Shown here: in pieces, positions 24,938 to 34,291 of the stretch | Position numbering within the stretch: position 1 is the stretch's first letter | Layout: each line of letters starts with the position of its first letter | Source: Myxococcota bacterium | GTDB taxonomy: Bacteria > Myxococcota > UBA727 > JAHDBA01 | Assembly (NCBI GenBank): GCA_020630615.1 | Contig: JAHDBA010000009.1 | Span: 58,872-98,593, forward strand | Length of the DNA stretch: 39,722 nucleotides | Direction of reading: 5' to 3' | Notes under the pieces: generated by a model | Told to the model about the DNA's origin: nothing | The model's database searches: none | The model's input: the letters and a program-made list of their open reading frames with translations, nothing else | Translations under genes and position numbers: made by a program

Positions 24938-26305
24938 TTAGGTTTTCAGGTTTTGCAGAGCTTCTTGAAGAAGTTTCTTGCCACGCTCAACCCCCGGTTG
25001 CCCGTATGGGTTTACAGAATTGGCGTAGGCATAAAGTATTGTGGCAACTTGAAAATTCATCATCAAAATCATTCGCGCGCTTAGGGTGTTTGGCGCAACA
25101 AGGAGTGAAGTTGGGTGTTTTTCTTCGCGAAGTGATTCAAGGGTTGCTTCAAGTGAAGACCGATTCAGCTGAGAAAAGCGAAGGCCTCCGAGGGAGTCCC
25201 AGTATCCCGATGAGTTGCTACCAACCTCAATCGCGAGCTCTTCTCTTTCTTCCCATAATAAGCCCATCAATGACCGTGACCCCTCACCTTGACAAATGTT
25301 CTGTAGAACACTGTGCTGAGCGGCTGGCGCGTCAAAGGCACTGGCAAAACGAAAATATTGTGCGCCTCGTTGCTCGTCAGCATGGTCCGAAGTATTGCCG
25401 ACGGTCGGAGTAATGCCTCCACCCTTCTTTCCAATGCTTTCATTCAAGAGCTGCTCAAACCAGGCGCCAAAGGCACGGAAGGGGGAAGCGTATTCGAAGA
25501 GGATCCAATGACCTACGCCAATGTGATGCCATCCCAGCATTGTTTGGGCGAGCGCGGCGCCGAGGCTTTCGTGTGGCGACGCAATTAAAGTGTTCATGTG
25601 CGCTTCAAGCTCACTTAAGGCGTGACCCAAGCGGGCGTGGGTCAAAAAGAGTGGCCATAATGCAATAGAGGTAAGTGCAGAGAAGCGGCCTCCGATTTCA
25701 TCTGAAAGTAACCAATGCACGAGACCACGTTCTTGAGCCCACGATTTCAGGGGGTTGTCTTGCTCCCCAGTGACGACCGATACATGCTTTCGCATCTTCG
25801 ACGCGTCTATTTCCATGAGCAGGGTCTTCGCCAAAGCATGCGTTTCAAGAGTTTTTCCGCTTTTGGAGATAACAACAAGGTGTGCGCCTTCGCGAATCGC
25901 GTTCCGAGCTCTTTGAATCCTTTGTGTATTCAGCGAGTCTAAGACATCAATATTGCGCGCCGCACAAGGCTTGCCATTTTCATTATTGACGCCATCGAGA
26001 AGTGCCCTCAACCCTAGCGCGGACCCGCCCATTCCGATCACTACGATGGAAGGGCTATGCTGAAACGCTACGCTTGCCTTACGGTACTGCTCCAAGTCGA
26101 CATTTCGGTATCCCCACAGGAACCCTTTTTGACCGACGACATCAGAAGCCACAAAGGTTGTAAGGGCTGACTGCAGTCCCCAGGGCTGTGACGCATCTCC
26201 TTGACTTGCGGCAGTGCCTTGAGCCACTTGTGCCAAGGGTCTTTTGGGCAACACTGTGTCTGCCTTCAGCACGATGCCATCGTTAGCAAAGAGAGTTGAA
26301 TTCAT
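24938..26305 (-). CDS. pgi: Glucose-6-phosphate isomerase
   Basis: Interconverts glucose 6-phosphate and fructose 6-phosphate. The 455-residue protein has the two SIS subdomains: GMGGSALG at 91-98 and SKSGKTLET at 147-155 for phosphate binding, GGRFSALTSIALWP, the catalytic-Glu element EQLLNESIGK, and the C-terminal NPYGQPGVERGKKL with the active-site Lys region. The length fits the shorter bacterial type (about 450) rather than the 550-residue E. coli form. It is the last gene of the minus-strand run, 68 bp after the large lipoprotein gene. Confidence 0.95.
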   Translation of the reverse strand: MNSTLFANDGIVLKADTVLPKRPLAQVAQGTAASQGDASQPWGLQSALTTFVASDVVGQKGFLWGYRNVDLEQYRKASVAFQHSPSIVVIGMGGSALGLRALLDGVNNENGKPCAARNIDVLDSLNTQRIQRARNAIREGAHLVVISKSGKTLETHALAKTLLMEIDASKMRKHVSVVTGEQDNPLKSWAQERGLVHWLLSDEIGGRFSALTSIALWPLFLTHARLGHALSELEAHMNTLIASPHESLGAALAQTMLGWHHIGVGHWILFEYASPFRAFGAWFEQLLNESIGKKGGGITPTVGNTSDHADEQRGAQYFRFASAFDAPAAQHSVLQNICQGEGSRSLMGLLWEEREELAIEVGSNSSGYWDSLGGLRFSQLNRSSLEATLESLREEKHPTSLLVAPNTLSARMILMMNFQVATILYAYANSVNPYGQPGVERGKKLLQEALQNLKT

Positions 26306-26373
26306 CTCTTTGTTTTACTCGCACCTTCGTAGAAGTCCAAGGTGCGAGTCTAAATTTTCTGACCGTGTCAATA

Positions 26374-28740
26374 CTAGGGTTCGGGTTGTATTTCTGGCGC
26401 AGGGCCGTTCTCCCATACACAGTGGGGTGTCCAATCATCACCCTCGACATCAACAGTGCATGACTGAATCGACCAACTTCCAATATAACGTGCAAGCGTG
26501 TTTGGGTTCGTACTATTAAATTCGACCAGATCCGAATACGAGAGCGGGGTTGCACCCGCATACCCATTTCCGAACGTCATCGCCTCGATTTGTGCCTGAT
26601 CATCACGCCCTGCAAAACGAGCTGGCTTCAAAGTATTCAAGTCCATTGTCGTGATATTCGCATCAAAATAAATGGACCAACTACCAGGCGTCGCGTCGCC
26701 TGCGTCGTCAATGCCATTCACAGACACTCGAAAGAGATTGTTTGCCCCCACAGCGTTCACACTCATTTGTTTGGTATCCCGATCAAAGGACCCACCTTGA
26801 AGCTGTTGGAATCCTTGCTCAAAGCCAAAGCTTGAGTCGCTTTGAAAGCTGTCGTTGTAGTAGGCCAAAACCGCGCTTGCGGATGCTTCACCCTTCGATA
26901 GCGCATCAAAGTCCAGGGCCACATTCAGAGCTGCTATCGGATAACCCTCGAGACCATCGTGCGGTGGTGCAAAATCAACCCGGATGCTTCCCTTTTCTGT
27001 AGCGGCCTGAGAGCCTAATTGTTGAACAACCACTCCATCCGCAGTGTCACTTCCATCACTTGGAACATCGGTCGCGCCCGAGATTCCTAAGGGGACAAAG
27101 CCATAGCCCGGCACCACTGACATCACAAGAGAAGCAGTTAGGTCTGCATACCCACGAGCACAGTTTGCCCCAGTCAACGAACCTTGTTTGCAAGGCATTT
27201 GTGGGCTTTGCAGCAGTACTTCTTGGCTTAAAAATGTGTCGGGTGTAAATGTGACTTCATCGAGTGGCCATTGATCGTAAGGAAGCGGCAATGTGTATTC
27301 TCCCGTCGGTCCCATTGTTGTTGGCGAAGCGGGTCTCGTGACCGCCGACACGTTGCCAATACTAGGGTCAACGAAGTGGTCCATCTTGGTAAAGAATGGA
27401 AGAAACGCAGACACGAGCCGGCCAATGTTGAGATCGTCCTGACCATCGCTCACAGCATCTCCAATGGGTTCAATCATATCATCAAGTAAAATCTTGCCAC
27501 CCAAACCCCAAACCAATCGGTCGCCAGGCGTTCCAGTCGCAACGACATAGTCTTTAATCGGATCTTCCAAGCTTGCGAGGTCCAAATGCAAGCCAGAGCC
27601 CAATGGAATTTCGTCGATACCCACGTTGAGCTCTGCACCAATTGGAAAAGGATAAAATGCAACTTCACCAAGGAGATCGACAAAACTTAAATCAATAATA
27701 TTTTCTGGGACCGATAGTCCTGCCAACCCCAAAGAAACGCTGCTGATATCCCGGTTGTGGGTTAGTCGAGAGAAATCCATTCGCCCTTTTACACCTGTAA
27801 CCTTTGTTTTCTCGGACTTCGGTGTCACGTAAAAGACAATATCATTCGATGATGGGCTCATATACGTCACCCAGTTGTAGTCCGGATGAAAAAATGAAAC
27901 AGCTGCCGCACCTGCCCCACCCGCAATCGTCACCTGGCCCCTACTATCCGTCTCGAAAGTCGTAAGACCACCTTGTTCAATCGCAATCGTAGCACCTTCA
28001 AAGGGCAAGCCATCCGACTCGCGGAAAACACTCACACGCATGTCAGCAGAAGCGTCATCATGCTGCGGCAAAACGGTCACGTCGACCGAGCATGTGGTCG
28101 CGCCTACGGATGCAGTCAGGGTTTGACTGCAGGGTATCATGCCTGTGCATGCTCCCGTGAGTACTGCACCGGAAACGCTCGAGTCTCCTGTCACGCTCAA
28201 GGCATAGGACCGGCTCGAGTTCAAACTTCCCGCAAGTCGAACTGCAACACCAACATCAATACTTTCACCATCAACAAGCGTAATCGCTTTCGGGGAAATA
28301 ACACAGGAGTCTGTAGCAAGTTGAGTGTCAGAAGCAGAAACACATTGAGGAACGCCATCACGATAAATACACTCTTGATTCGCGCCACAAACTGGATCCG
28401 GATTCATTGGGTCACACAAATTCGCTGGGATACAAATATTACGGCGGGGCTCACAAACTTCGGATTCCTCGCAATCGGAGTCAACGAGACAGAATGCGAG
28501 ATAACAACAGCCTGTATCATCAAGGCAAATGTACTGGTTTCCAAACTCTCGCTGACACGCAGAATCCGACACGCAGGTTTTTGCTGGGTCCGCCTCGCAC
28601 ACGGCACGTTCAACTGCGCCCGATGGGTCCCCTGGATCTTCGTCACTTGATGGACACCCCAACACGCCAACAAAACCAACAAAACCAACAAGTCCTACAA
28701 AACAAAAGATATTTTTTCTAGCTGTGGATCGACATCCCAT
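26374..28740 (-). CDS. Large lipoprotein with Cys-rich head and Ig-like/carboxypeptidase-regulatory-like region
   Basis: From the ATG at 28740 (GAGGAG upstream) the 788-residue product has a signal peptide and lipobox (VLGC, Cys at 29), so it is lipid-anchored and probably surface-exposed. Residues about 45-145 are Cys-rich with short repeats such as CVSDSACQ, CLVDSDCEESEVC and CGANQECI, a pattern common in Myxococcota lipoproteins and likely disulfide-bonded. Around 240-300 lies a carboxypeptidase-regulatory-like segment (VFRESDGLPFEGATIAIEQGG, TDSRGQVTI). The remaining 450 residues are beta-rich and unknown to me. The signal peptide contains FVG triplet repeats encoded by a 9-bp tandem repeat. 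Confidence 0.85.
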   Translation of the reverse strand: MGCRSTARKNIFCFVGLVGFVGFVGVLGCPSSDEDPGDPSGAVERAVCEADPAKTCVSDSACQREFGNQYICLDDTGCCYLAFCLVDSDCEESEVCEPRRNICIPANLCDPMNPDPVCGANQECIYRDGVPQCVSASDTQLATDSCVISPKAITLVDGESIDVGVAVRLAGSLNSSRSYALSVTGDSSVSGAVLTGACTGMIPCSQTLTASVGATTCSVDVTVLPQHDDASADMRVSVFRESDGLPFEGATIAIEQGGLTTFETDSRGQVTIAGGAGAAAVSFFHPDYNWVTYMSPSSNDIVFYVTPKSEKTKVTGVKGRMDFSRLTHNRDISSVSLGLAGLSVPENIIDLSFVDLLGEVAFYPFPIGAELNVGIDEIPLGSGLHLDLASLEDPIKDYVVATGTPGDRLVWGLGGKILLDDMIEPIGDAVSDGQDDLNIGRLVSAFLPFFTKMDHFVDPSIGNVSAVTRPASPTTMGPTGEYTLPLPYDQWPLDEVTFTPDTFLSQEVLLQSPQMPCKQGSLTGANCARGYADLTASLVMSVVPGYGFVPLGISGATDVPSDGSDTADGVVVQQLGSQAATEKGSIRVDFAPPHDGLEGYPIAALNVALDFDALSKGEASASAVLAYYNDSFQSDSSFGFEQGFQQLQGGSFDRDTKQMSVNAVGANNLFRVSVNGIDDAGDATPGSWSIYFDANITTMDLNTLKPARFAGRDDQAQIEAMTFGNGYAGATPLSYSDLVEFNSTNPNTLARYIGSWSIQSCTVDVEGDDWTPHCVWENGPAPEIQPEP
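28667..28690. repeat. In-frame 9-bp tandem repeat in a lipoprotein signal peptide
   Basis: The unit CCAACAAAA occurs twice exactly and a third time for six bases. On the coding strand this gives repeated FVG tripeptides in the hydrophobic core of the signal peptide. A change in copy number would keep the frame. Confidence 0.8.
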
Positions 28741-28802
28741 AGTTTTCTCCTCAAACACGGGGAAGGGATAACCTATTCCTTTGTTGGGACAACGCGAAGA
28801 GA

Positions 28803-28817
28803 TGACGCAAAGCGTCA
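28803..28817. repeat. Small perfect inverted repeat between rimI-like and lipoprotein genes
   Basis: TGACGC-AAA-GCGTCA lies in the 116-bp gap upstream of the lipoprotein gene, about 63 bp before its start codon. It could be an operator or a weak hairpin between two genes of the run. No T-run follows. Confidence 0.35.
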
Positions 28818-28856
28818 CCGCCAATTTGCACTTCTCAAAACTCCTAACCCTTCAAC

Positions 28857-29402
28857 TTAAATGCATTTTGTATACAGAAGTGCAGCTTCACGTCCACTGC
28901 TCAATTCGGCATTTGACATCCCATTGGAGTCTTTAATTCGAAGTGATGGGTAATAACTCGGTCTGCGACCAACCTTTTCAAATCCAAGTTTCTGATAAAA
29001 CTTTTGTGCGACGAAATTACTTTCACGCACTTCAAGTTCGAGATGGTGTATCCCCAGTTCTTTCATGCTTCGACAAATCAATGTTCGACCAATCCCAAGA
29101 CCTCGAACATTAGGCAAGACGGCGATTCTATCAAGAGATGCCCCTTCGAACTCACAACGAAGCTCGATCGCACCGACCAGAGTAGGACTCAAGTACTCCG
29201 ATGGGTTCTCCACTCCTCGCTCTCCCCTGCTCAAAGACTCGATGAGCGCGACTCGGTAGGCAGTATCCCCCACATCGAACTTTCGACTCTCTATTCCTTG
29301 GATTCGAATGCTGCCGCCAAGCCCCGCAGCTAAAAAAAGTTCCTCAAGCGTATTGATTTCCGAACTTAAGGCCTCCCGAACCAAGACTTGGTTATGATGC
29401 AT
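28857..29402 (-). CDS. RimI-like GNAT N-acetyltransferase
   Basis: A GNAT-fold acetyltransferase of 181 residues. The acetyl-CoA-binding motif A reads IAVLPNVRGLGIGRTLI. It is followed by the RimI-type end LELEVRESNFVAQKFYQKLGFEKVGRRPSYYP and a late ALLY motif. RimI acetylates the N-terminus of ribosomal protein S18; other members of this clade modify other protein N-termini, so the substrate is uncertain. The ATG at 29402 is 8 bp after the engB stop; an earlier frame-matched ATG at 29432 would overlap engB. There is an insert of about 25 residues ahead of motif A compared with E. coli RimI (148 residues). Confidence 0.82.
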   Translation of the reverse strand: MHHNQVLVREALSSEINTLEELFLAAGLGGSIRIQGIESRKFDVGDTAYRVALIESLSRGERGVENPSEYLSPTLVGAIELRCEFEGASLDRIAVLPNVRGLGIGRTLICRSMKELGIHHLELEVRESNFVAQKFYQKLGFEKVGRRPSYYPSLRIKDSNGMSNAELSSGREAALLYTKCI

Positions 29403-29410
29403 TCGAAGAC

Positions 29411-30028
29411 CTAAGATAGAAGTGCATCCCAAAGTAAAGAACGGAGAGCGCCCGCAGCCTCTGGGTTAGCAAAAGGGCTCGCAACACATTGTGCACCAAC
29501 AGACTTGCCAAGCTTTGCAAGCGCCGGTTTCTGCTTTGACTTCGAGAGCTTATCGGTCTTTGTTGCAATCAACATCAACTGCGACCACGAGGCATTCAAG
29601 AACCCATGCAACTCTTTGTCTTTCGCACTTAGATCACGCCGGATATCAAGAAGAGACAACAAGATTGAAGGCTCTCTCCCTTGAGGTTGTTCTGCGTAAA
29701 CTGCTGCAAGGGTGTCTTCCAGATGTTGAATCGTCCCCTTATCTTGGACCGCGTAGCCGCGTCCGGGTGTATCGAAGAGATGAAAATCTTTCTTTTCTCC
29801 TGTATGATGATTCTTCCAGGTACAACGAAAGGCAATGACATCAACTGTTCGCCCGGGTGTTTTGGATGAACGGACAAGTTTAGTCGAACCCAAGAGTGAA
29901 CCGGTCAACGTCGACTTACCGACATTGGAGCGCCCGATCAATGTCACAGAAGGGAGTGATTCCTCGAGAACGGATCGGGGCGGCCATGGAATTGGCCGCA
30001 AGAACTTCGCTTGGACACACTCAATCAT
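29411..30028 (-). CDS. engB: Ribosome biogenesis GTPase EngB/YsxC
   Basis: Essential small GTPase of the TrmE-Era-EngA-YihA family, needed for 50S subunit assembly. The 205-residue protein has G1 GRSNVGKS at 32-39, G2 SKTPGRT at 55-61, G3 DTPGRGY at 86-92 and G4 TKTDK at 156-160. The SKTPGRTxxxxxF signature of EngB is present. The ATG overlaps the ccsA stop (ATGA), so the two are translationally coupled. An insert (WKNHHTGEKKD) before G3 is longer than in E. coli. Confidence 0.95.
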   Translation of the reverse strand: MIECVQAKFLRPIPWPPRSVLEESLPSVTLIGRSNVGKSTLTGSLLGSTKLVRSSKTPGRTVDVIAFRCTWKNHHTGEKKDFHLFDTPGRGYAVQDKGTIQHLEDTLAAVYAEQPQGREPSILLSLLDIRRDLSAKDKELHGFLNASWSQLMLIATKTDKLSKSKQKPALAKLGKSVGAQCVASPFANPEAAGALRSLLWDALLS

Positions 30029-31599
30029 GCGCTACCATAACTGTGAAGTCCGCCTGCAAACCAACCAAGGTTTACCCCAAGAAAACCTGCGAGAATAATG
30101 AAAAAGCCCAACACACCAACAAGCGCCACTGGAACCCCCGACCAATTATAGGTATAACGCATGTGCAAATAGAGCGCATACGTGCACCAGATCACAAGAG
30201 CACCCGTTTCTTTTGGGTCCCAACCCCAATAACGGCCCCATGCGTAGTGCGCCCATAGAGCACCCGTTACTAAAACAACTGCAACGAGAAGAAAGGCGAC
30301 CAATATCGAGTAATAGGCCCCCCGGTCAAGAACTTTTGGGCTTGGCAGTCTCGCGATAAGCTTATCGCCCGAAAGCCAAAAAAGCGTTACAAAAAGATAC
30401 CCACCCCATACAATCCCAAAGAGCGCCAGGTCCCATTGAAGCGCGCGGACATGAAAGCGCCACGGCCCTGGTGAGCCCGCCGTGAGCTGAGCACTGTGCG
30501 ATGCGGCAAGTTCAACATTGGAACCAAAACTTATGTAAAAAACCAAGAGACCAAGCGTCAACGTGACCAGGATTGAAGCGACGACCCAGAAAATTCGTAT
30601 GAAGTTAAAGTGTTCCTCCTTTTGAATTGCAAAAGACATCACACAACCCATCCCACTCACAATTACCGCCGCTGCCATCACGACACCAACACCCGGAACC
30701 GGCTCAAACCATGGGGTGAAACTTCCTTGCACATTCGCTGCGGCAGGGATCCATTGCCCCATAATCTGTCCCAAGACTTTCGACTTGTACTGAAAAGTGC
30801 TGAACAAAGTAGCGCCGCGACCGAGTATAAATAATATCAAGGCGAAAAGACCCATAGCGTACCCCATCAACTTCTCAATGGGAAGTTCGTCGCGAGAACG
30901 CACCAAGTACAACGCACTCATCACTGCGGCGATTGTGCCGGCAGCATAACCCACCACAGATGAAATCACATGAATCATGATCCACCAACTCTGCAGAGCG
31001 GGCACGAGAGGCTTCACTGTCGCATCATCAACCAACGATGCAAGACCAAGCGCCGTCAACGCAAGACCAAGGGCAAAAATCCCAACATAAGGAATGCGCC
31101 ACCGTATCTCTGAAACCAAATACACAAGAATAATTCCCCAGGCCATGAAGACCATAATCTCATAAAGATTCGACCAAGGTGGATGCTGTGTATAAACGAC
31201 AAAGCGCCCAAGCCCTGTGAGCACAAGATCTTGGGCTCGCTCCACAGCTTGAATCTCAACCAGCCCAGCTTCGTGCCAACGAATTACCATTCCGACTGTC
31301 TGTGCCAGAAATGCCAACGCCGTTGCAACAACTGCATTGCGACGCGAAAGTATATTGGGACGCCAAGCCACACCCAGACTCAAAAAGAGGGCGCCGGTGT
31401 AGAAAAGCGCTGCAACATTATACCAGAAGGTCGAAAAGGTAATCGCGCCCATTTCTTTGCGACCCACGAAAAAGGCGAGACCTATCACCAAAACGACTGC
31501 CGCTTGCCATATATGCCCGGCCACCCCCGTTGTCATCGCAGAGCGGGCCTCGTCATCGGACCCTCGGAATCCGACCCCGGTAAGAATTCCTTCACTCAT
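30025..31599 (-). CDS. ccsA: Cytochrome c assembly protein CcsA/ResC (system II)
   Basis: Multi-spanning membrane protein that, with ResB/Ccs1, exports haem and attaches it to apocytochromes c at the outer side of the inner membrane. The 524-residue protein has many hydrophobic segments. Near the C-terminus is the tryptophan-rich haem-handling motif YWGWDPKETGALVIW, with a conserved His shortly after (LHMRYTYNW). The N-terminal 240 residues carry additional membrane helices beyond a minimal CcsA. It overlaps resB by 8 bp and engB by 4 bp, so the three form an operon. Organisms with system II usually lack the CcmA-H system. Confidence 0.92.
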   Translation of the reverse strand: MSEGILTGVGFRGSDDEARSAMTTGVAGHIWQAAVVLVIGLAFFVGRKEMGAITFSTFWYNVAALFYTGALFLSLGVAWRPNILSRRNAVVATALAFLAQTVGMVIRWHEAGLVEIQAVERAQDLVLTGLGRFVVYTQHPPWSNLYEIMVFMAWGIILVYLVSEIRWRIPYVGIFALGLALTALGLASLVDDATVKPLVPALQSWWIMIHVISSVVGYAAGTIAAVMSALYLVRSRDELPIEKLMGYAMGLFALILFILGRGATLFSTFQYKSKVLGQIMGQWIPAAANVQGSFTPWFEPVPGVGVVMAAAVIVSGMGCVMSFAIQKEEHFNFIRIFWVVASILVTLTLGLLVFYISFGSNVELAASHSAQLTAGSPGPWRFHVRALQWDLALFGIVWGGYLFVTLFWLSGDKLIARLPSPKVLDRGAYYSILVAFLLVAVVLVTGALWAHYAWGRYWGWDPKETGALVIWCTYALYLHMRYTYNWSGVPVALVGVLGFFIILAGFLGVNLGWFAGGLHSYGSA

Positions 31600-33109
31600 C
31601 TTTCATCCCCTCGTCTGGGCTTCCCTGAACTTCTTCATGAAAGCGCTCTGCGCTCTTCCTTAAAAACGATTCAAATCTTTTGTATTCTTCGGCAAAAGAC
31701 TCTTGATGACGGCGCGCGGCCCCTGCAAGCGTAATCTGTATTTCGCCGTCACGCTCCCGTGCTCGGATCCAATAACGACGTTGTGACATGAAAAAAGCCA
31801 TATACATGCCACTGAACATTAAAATGAATCCAACGAAAACAATATTAATATAAGGGCTTTTCCCTACTTGAATCCCGGTGGCATAACGCTGGTCAAAACC
31901 ACGAAAGCCCACAATGTTCGGTCCACGACGAACCTGCTCATCAAATTTCGGGTAGTTCCGAAAGACCCAAAAGCGCTCTGTTGGCCCCCCATTCGGCGCA
32001 AAGCGCTGAATCCTGACCGCCGCGCCCAAGCCCATGTAATCTTCTCGAAAATTAACCGGCATGTATTCAAAGCCGTTTTCAGCACGTATTTTTTCACCGA
32101 TATTGAGTTTGTAGATACTCGAGGCGCTCTCCTTACAGGAACGATATGCTACCAATGCCGCTGGGTCAGCACCCGGATTTTCACACACATCTAAAAGTAT
32201 GGCTTGCGCACCGGGCAAGGGCTGATACGACGCCTGGTAGAAGGTGTACCCCTCATATTCGAGCGGGTGATTGACCTGAATCGTACTCTCGATTTCACTT
32301 CTCAAGCCCCCACCTTGACGGTAGATGGCAAGATCAGACTCAAAATCCAAAGGGGCTCCGTTTGTGAAAGTCTTTAATCGAAAATCATCACAACGCACCA
32401 TAAAACCAAGGTCGTGGCGATAGGAAAAACCGCCAGGTCCACGTACGCGGACATATTGATTACCGCTTCCCTCGACAATCATCAACATACCGTCAATCCC
32501 CTGGTACGTTGTCATAAATGACGAAAACATAATGATCAGCAAGGCTATATGGACCAAATAAACACCGGTCCTGGCATAGCGATCACGTTCGTTAAAAAAA
32601 TAGGTTGTTGCAGCGCCCATTGACGCCCCACTTTCATTCGAATCGTTTAGACTCAGGGAGTTATTCGAAACGAAGACATGACGCCCTTTCATCGACATGA
32701 CGTCTTGGGCCACTTGCGCGAATTGCCCCCATGCCTCCTTTGGAATAGTCAGGCGAGTTTTATGTTTAATCCCTCGCAACTGCCTGTCGCTGAGTTCCCG
32801 AATCGGCTCGTGGATATCGATCCATATTTTAGGTAGGCGCTCCGCCGAACAGGCAATAAGATTCAATGCCAAAAAGATAATGAGAAAACCGAACCACCAG
32901 GAATGAAAGACATCATTCAACTCCAAGGTTTCATAGAAGTAGAGTTGCCAAATCGCTGTGGACCACTCCTCTTTGTGCTCGGCAAGTGTCTTGGTTTGGT
33001 CGAAGAACATTCCCCAGAAGCAACCCGCCGTTAACGATGCAATCAAGACGACAGTTAGACGCAAAGAGCAAAACAACTTCCAAATGGCTTCGACGATTTT
33101 TGAAAACAC
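31592..33109 (-). CDS. resB: Cytochrome c biogenesis protein ResB (Ccs1)
   Basis: Partner of CcsA in system II. The 505-residue protein has the ResB layout. Three membrane helices lie near the N-terminus (SLRLTVVLIASLTAG; SWWFGFLIIFLALNLIAC; VYLVHIALLIIMFSSF), then a large periplasmic domain (about 190-420) with NHPLEYEGYTFYQASYQP, a recognisable ResB element, and a last helix (YINIVFVGFILMFSGMYMAFF). GTG at 33109 is chosen because GGAG lies seven bases before it. Longer frames starting at 33130 or 33205 would have no ribosome site and would run into coaE. It is divergent from coaE across 76 bp. Confidence 0.9.
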   Translation of the reverse strand: MFSKIVEAIWKLFCSLRLTVVLIASLTAGCFWGMFFDQTKTLAEHKEEWSTAIWQLYFYETLELNDVFHSWWFGFLIIFLALNLIACSAERLPKIWIDIHEPIRELSDRQLRGIKHKTRLTIPKEAWGQFAQVAQDVMSMKGRHVFVSNNSLSLNDSNESGASMGAATTYFFNERDRYARTGVYLVHIALLIIMFSSFMTTYQGIDGMLMIVEGSGNQYVRVRGPGGFSYRHDLGFMVRCDDFRLKTFTNGAPLDFESDLAIYRQGGGLRSEIESTIQVNHPLEYEGYTFYQASYQPLPGAQAILLDVCENPGADPAALVAYRSCKESASSIYKLNIGEKIRAENGFEYMPVNFREDYMGLGAAVRIQRFAPNGGPTERFWVFRNYPKFDEQVRRGPNIVGFRGFDQRYATGIQVGKSPYINIVFVGFILMFSGMYMAFFMSQRRYWIRARERDGEIQITLAGAARRHQESFAEEYKRFESFLRKSAERFHEEVQGSPDEGMKDE

Positions 33110-33185
33110 GCTGAATCTCCAATAACACATGTGCCACGCATAAAAGTCTAGCATCGCTTCTGAAAAACACCTAGTCTTCACTTCT

Positions 33186-33881
33186 ATGTTCACTATTGCA
33201 ATCACAGGCGGAATCGGCAGCGGAAAATCTCAAGTTGGACGGCTTTTACGTGAGGCTGGGGCTTATGTCATCGACGCAGATGTAATTGCACGAAAAACAC
33301 TCGAAGTTGGTCAGCCGGGCTACCGCCTTTTGGTTCAAGAATTTGGAAGCCGCTTTCTTCGGGGCGACTCAGAAACCCAAGTAGAATCACCAAACACATC
33401 TGATTCCAACGAAGTATACTCTCACCAAAAAAAACAAAGCCTCGGTCTCCCAGTAGACCGAGGAGTGTTGGCTCAAGAGATGTTTTCCAACGCCGCCATT
33501 AAAGAGTCTGTGGAGAATATTATCCATCCAATAGTTCATTCGGCGTATCTACAAGCGCTCGAAGATGCCCAAGCAAAAGACTTTAAGAGTCTCTACTATG
33601 AACACCCGCTCCTCTTTGAGAAAAACCAACACGACTCTTTTAACTTTATCGTTGTCGTGAATGCACCTCTGGAACTGCGGAAGCGAAGACTGATCGATTC
33701 TAGGCATATCCTCATTGATGATGTCGAGCAGCGCATCGCGGCTCAAATTCCGCTCCAAGAAAAATGCAAACAAGCACACTGGGTCGTCGACAACTCGAAA
33801 GACCTTGGGTCACTTCAGCAGGAAGTTCAGAAGCTAATTTCTAAAGTTAACACTTTAGTCAATGCTCACCGCAGCACCTGA
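33186..33881 (+). CDS. coaE: Dephospho-CoA kinase, with an inserted segment
   Basis: Last step of coenzyme A synthesis: phosphorylation of the ribose 3'-OH of dephospho-CoA. The 231-residue protein has the P-loop GGIGSGKS at 8-15 and VIDADVIARK at 28-37, then HPLLFEKNQ and the lid region RKRRLIDSRH...RIAAQIPLQEK. Between GSRFL (about 54-58) and DRGVLAQ (91-97) there are about 30 polar residues that ordinary CoaE lacks. Its 3' end overlaps the convergent gene at 33866 by 16 bp. The ATG at 33186 gives the normal first strand. Confidence 0.92.
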   Translation: MFTIAITGGIGSGKSQVGRLLREAGAYVIDADVIARKTLEVGQPGYRLLVQEFGSRFLRGDSETQVESPNTSDSNEVYSHQKKQSLGLPVDRGVLAQEMFSNAAIKESVENIIHPIVHSAYLQALEDAQAKDFKSLYYEHPLLFEKNQHDSFNFIVVVNAPLELRKRRLIDSRHILIDDVEQRIAAQIPLQEKCKQAHWVVDNSKDLGSLQQEVQKLISKVNTLVNAHRST

Positions 33882-34291
33882 ATACCGGTCAGGCCAAGCG
33901 CACTGGCACTGCTGACAACCTCACCGTTGTCATCACTACCGTCAGGACTCGTTATCACAACCGCACCACCGATTAGTGCAGCAGCAGCACCACCAATCGC
34001 AAGCCCTAGCCCCCATCGTTCGCGGCCTGGGTCCTCTCGGTTCGCATAAATCACACCACCACTTGCCATTGACATGACACCGAGACCCACGAGCGACCAT
34101 CCGCTGACGCCCATCCATGTCCAGTTCTCTTTCGCCTTTTCTTGTTCTGTCACTTCATGTGCATCCGCTTCACCAGTCTCTTCGACTTTTTCTTCAGTCT
34201 CCGTCGAGGAGTCATTGGCGAATGCCGGGAGGGAAAGAGCGGAGCAGACCATCGAGATCGAAAGGAAGGCGGAAGTGAGTTGTTTTTTCAT
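33866..34291 (-). CDS. Small exported membrane protein, unknown function
   Basis: The 141-residue product starts with a cleavable-type signal peptide (MKKQLTSAFLSISMV, ending near PAFAND). An acidic Glu/Thr stretch (30-55) and two hydrophobic Gly/Ala-rich segments (about 63-85 and 95-115) come next, the usual look of small bacterial envelope proteins with glycine-zipper-like helices. The last residues overlap the coaE 3' end by 16 bp on the opposite strand. No ribosome site is obvious. I do not recognise the family. Confidence 0.6.
   Translation of the reverse strand: MKKQLTSAFLSISMVCSALSLPAFANDSSTETEEKVEETGEADAHEVTEQEKAKENWTWMGVSGWSLVGLGVMSMASGGVIYANREDPGRERWGLGLAIGGAAAALIGGAVVITSPDGSDDNGEVVSSASALGLTGIQVLR

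Noticed and set aside
24853..25413. 186-residue open frame on the plus strand at the pgi end
   Set aside because: It is antisense to pgi, which is a clear family member, and shows no family motif or ribosome site.
27973..28650. 225-residue plus-strand open frame opposite the large lipoprotein gene
   Set aside because: Composition is that of an antisense shadow; the opposite strand has signal peptide, lipobox and ribosome site.
31183..31734. 183-residue plus-strand open frame opposite ccsA/resB
   Set aside because: Antisense to two well-recognised membrane proteins; no motifs.
33110..33205. Longer N-terminus for ResB
   Set aside because: Would overlap coaE and lacks a ribosome site; GTG at 33109 has GGAG seven bases upstream.
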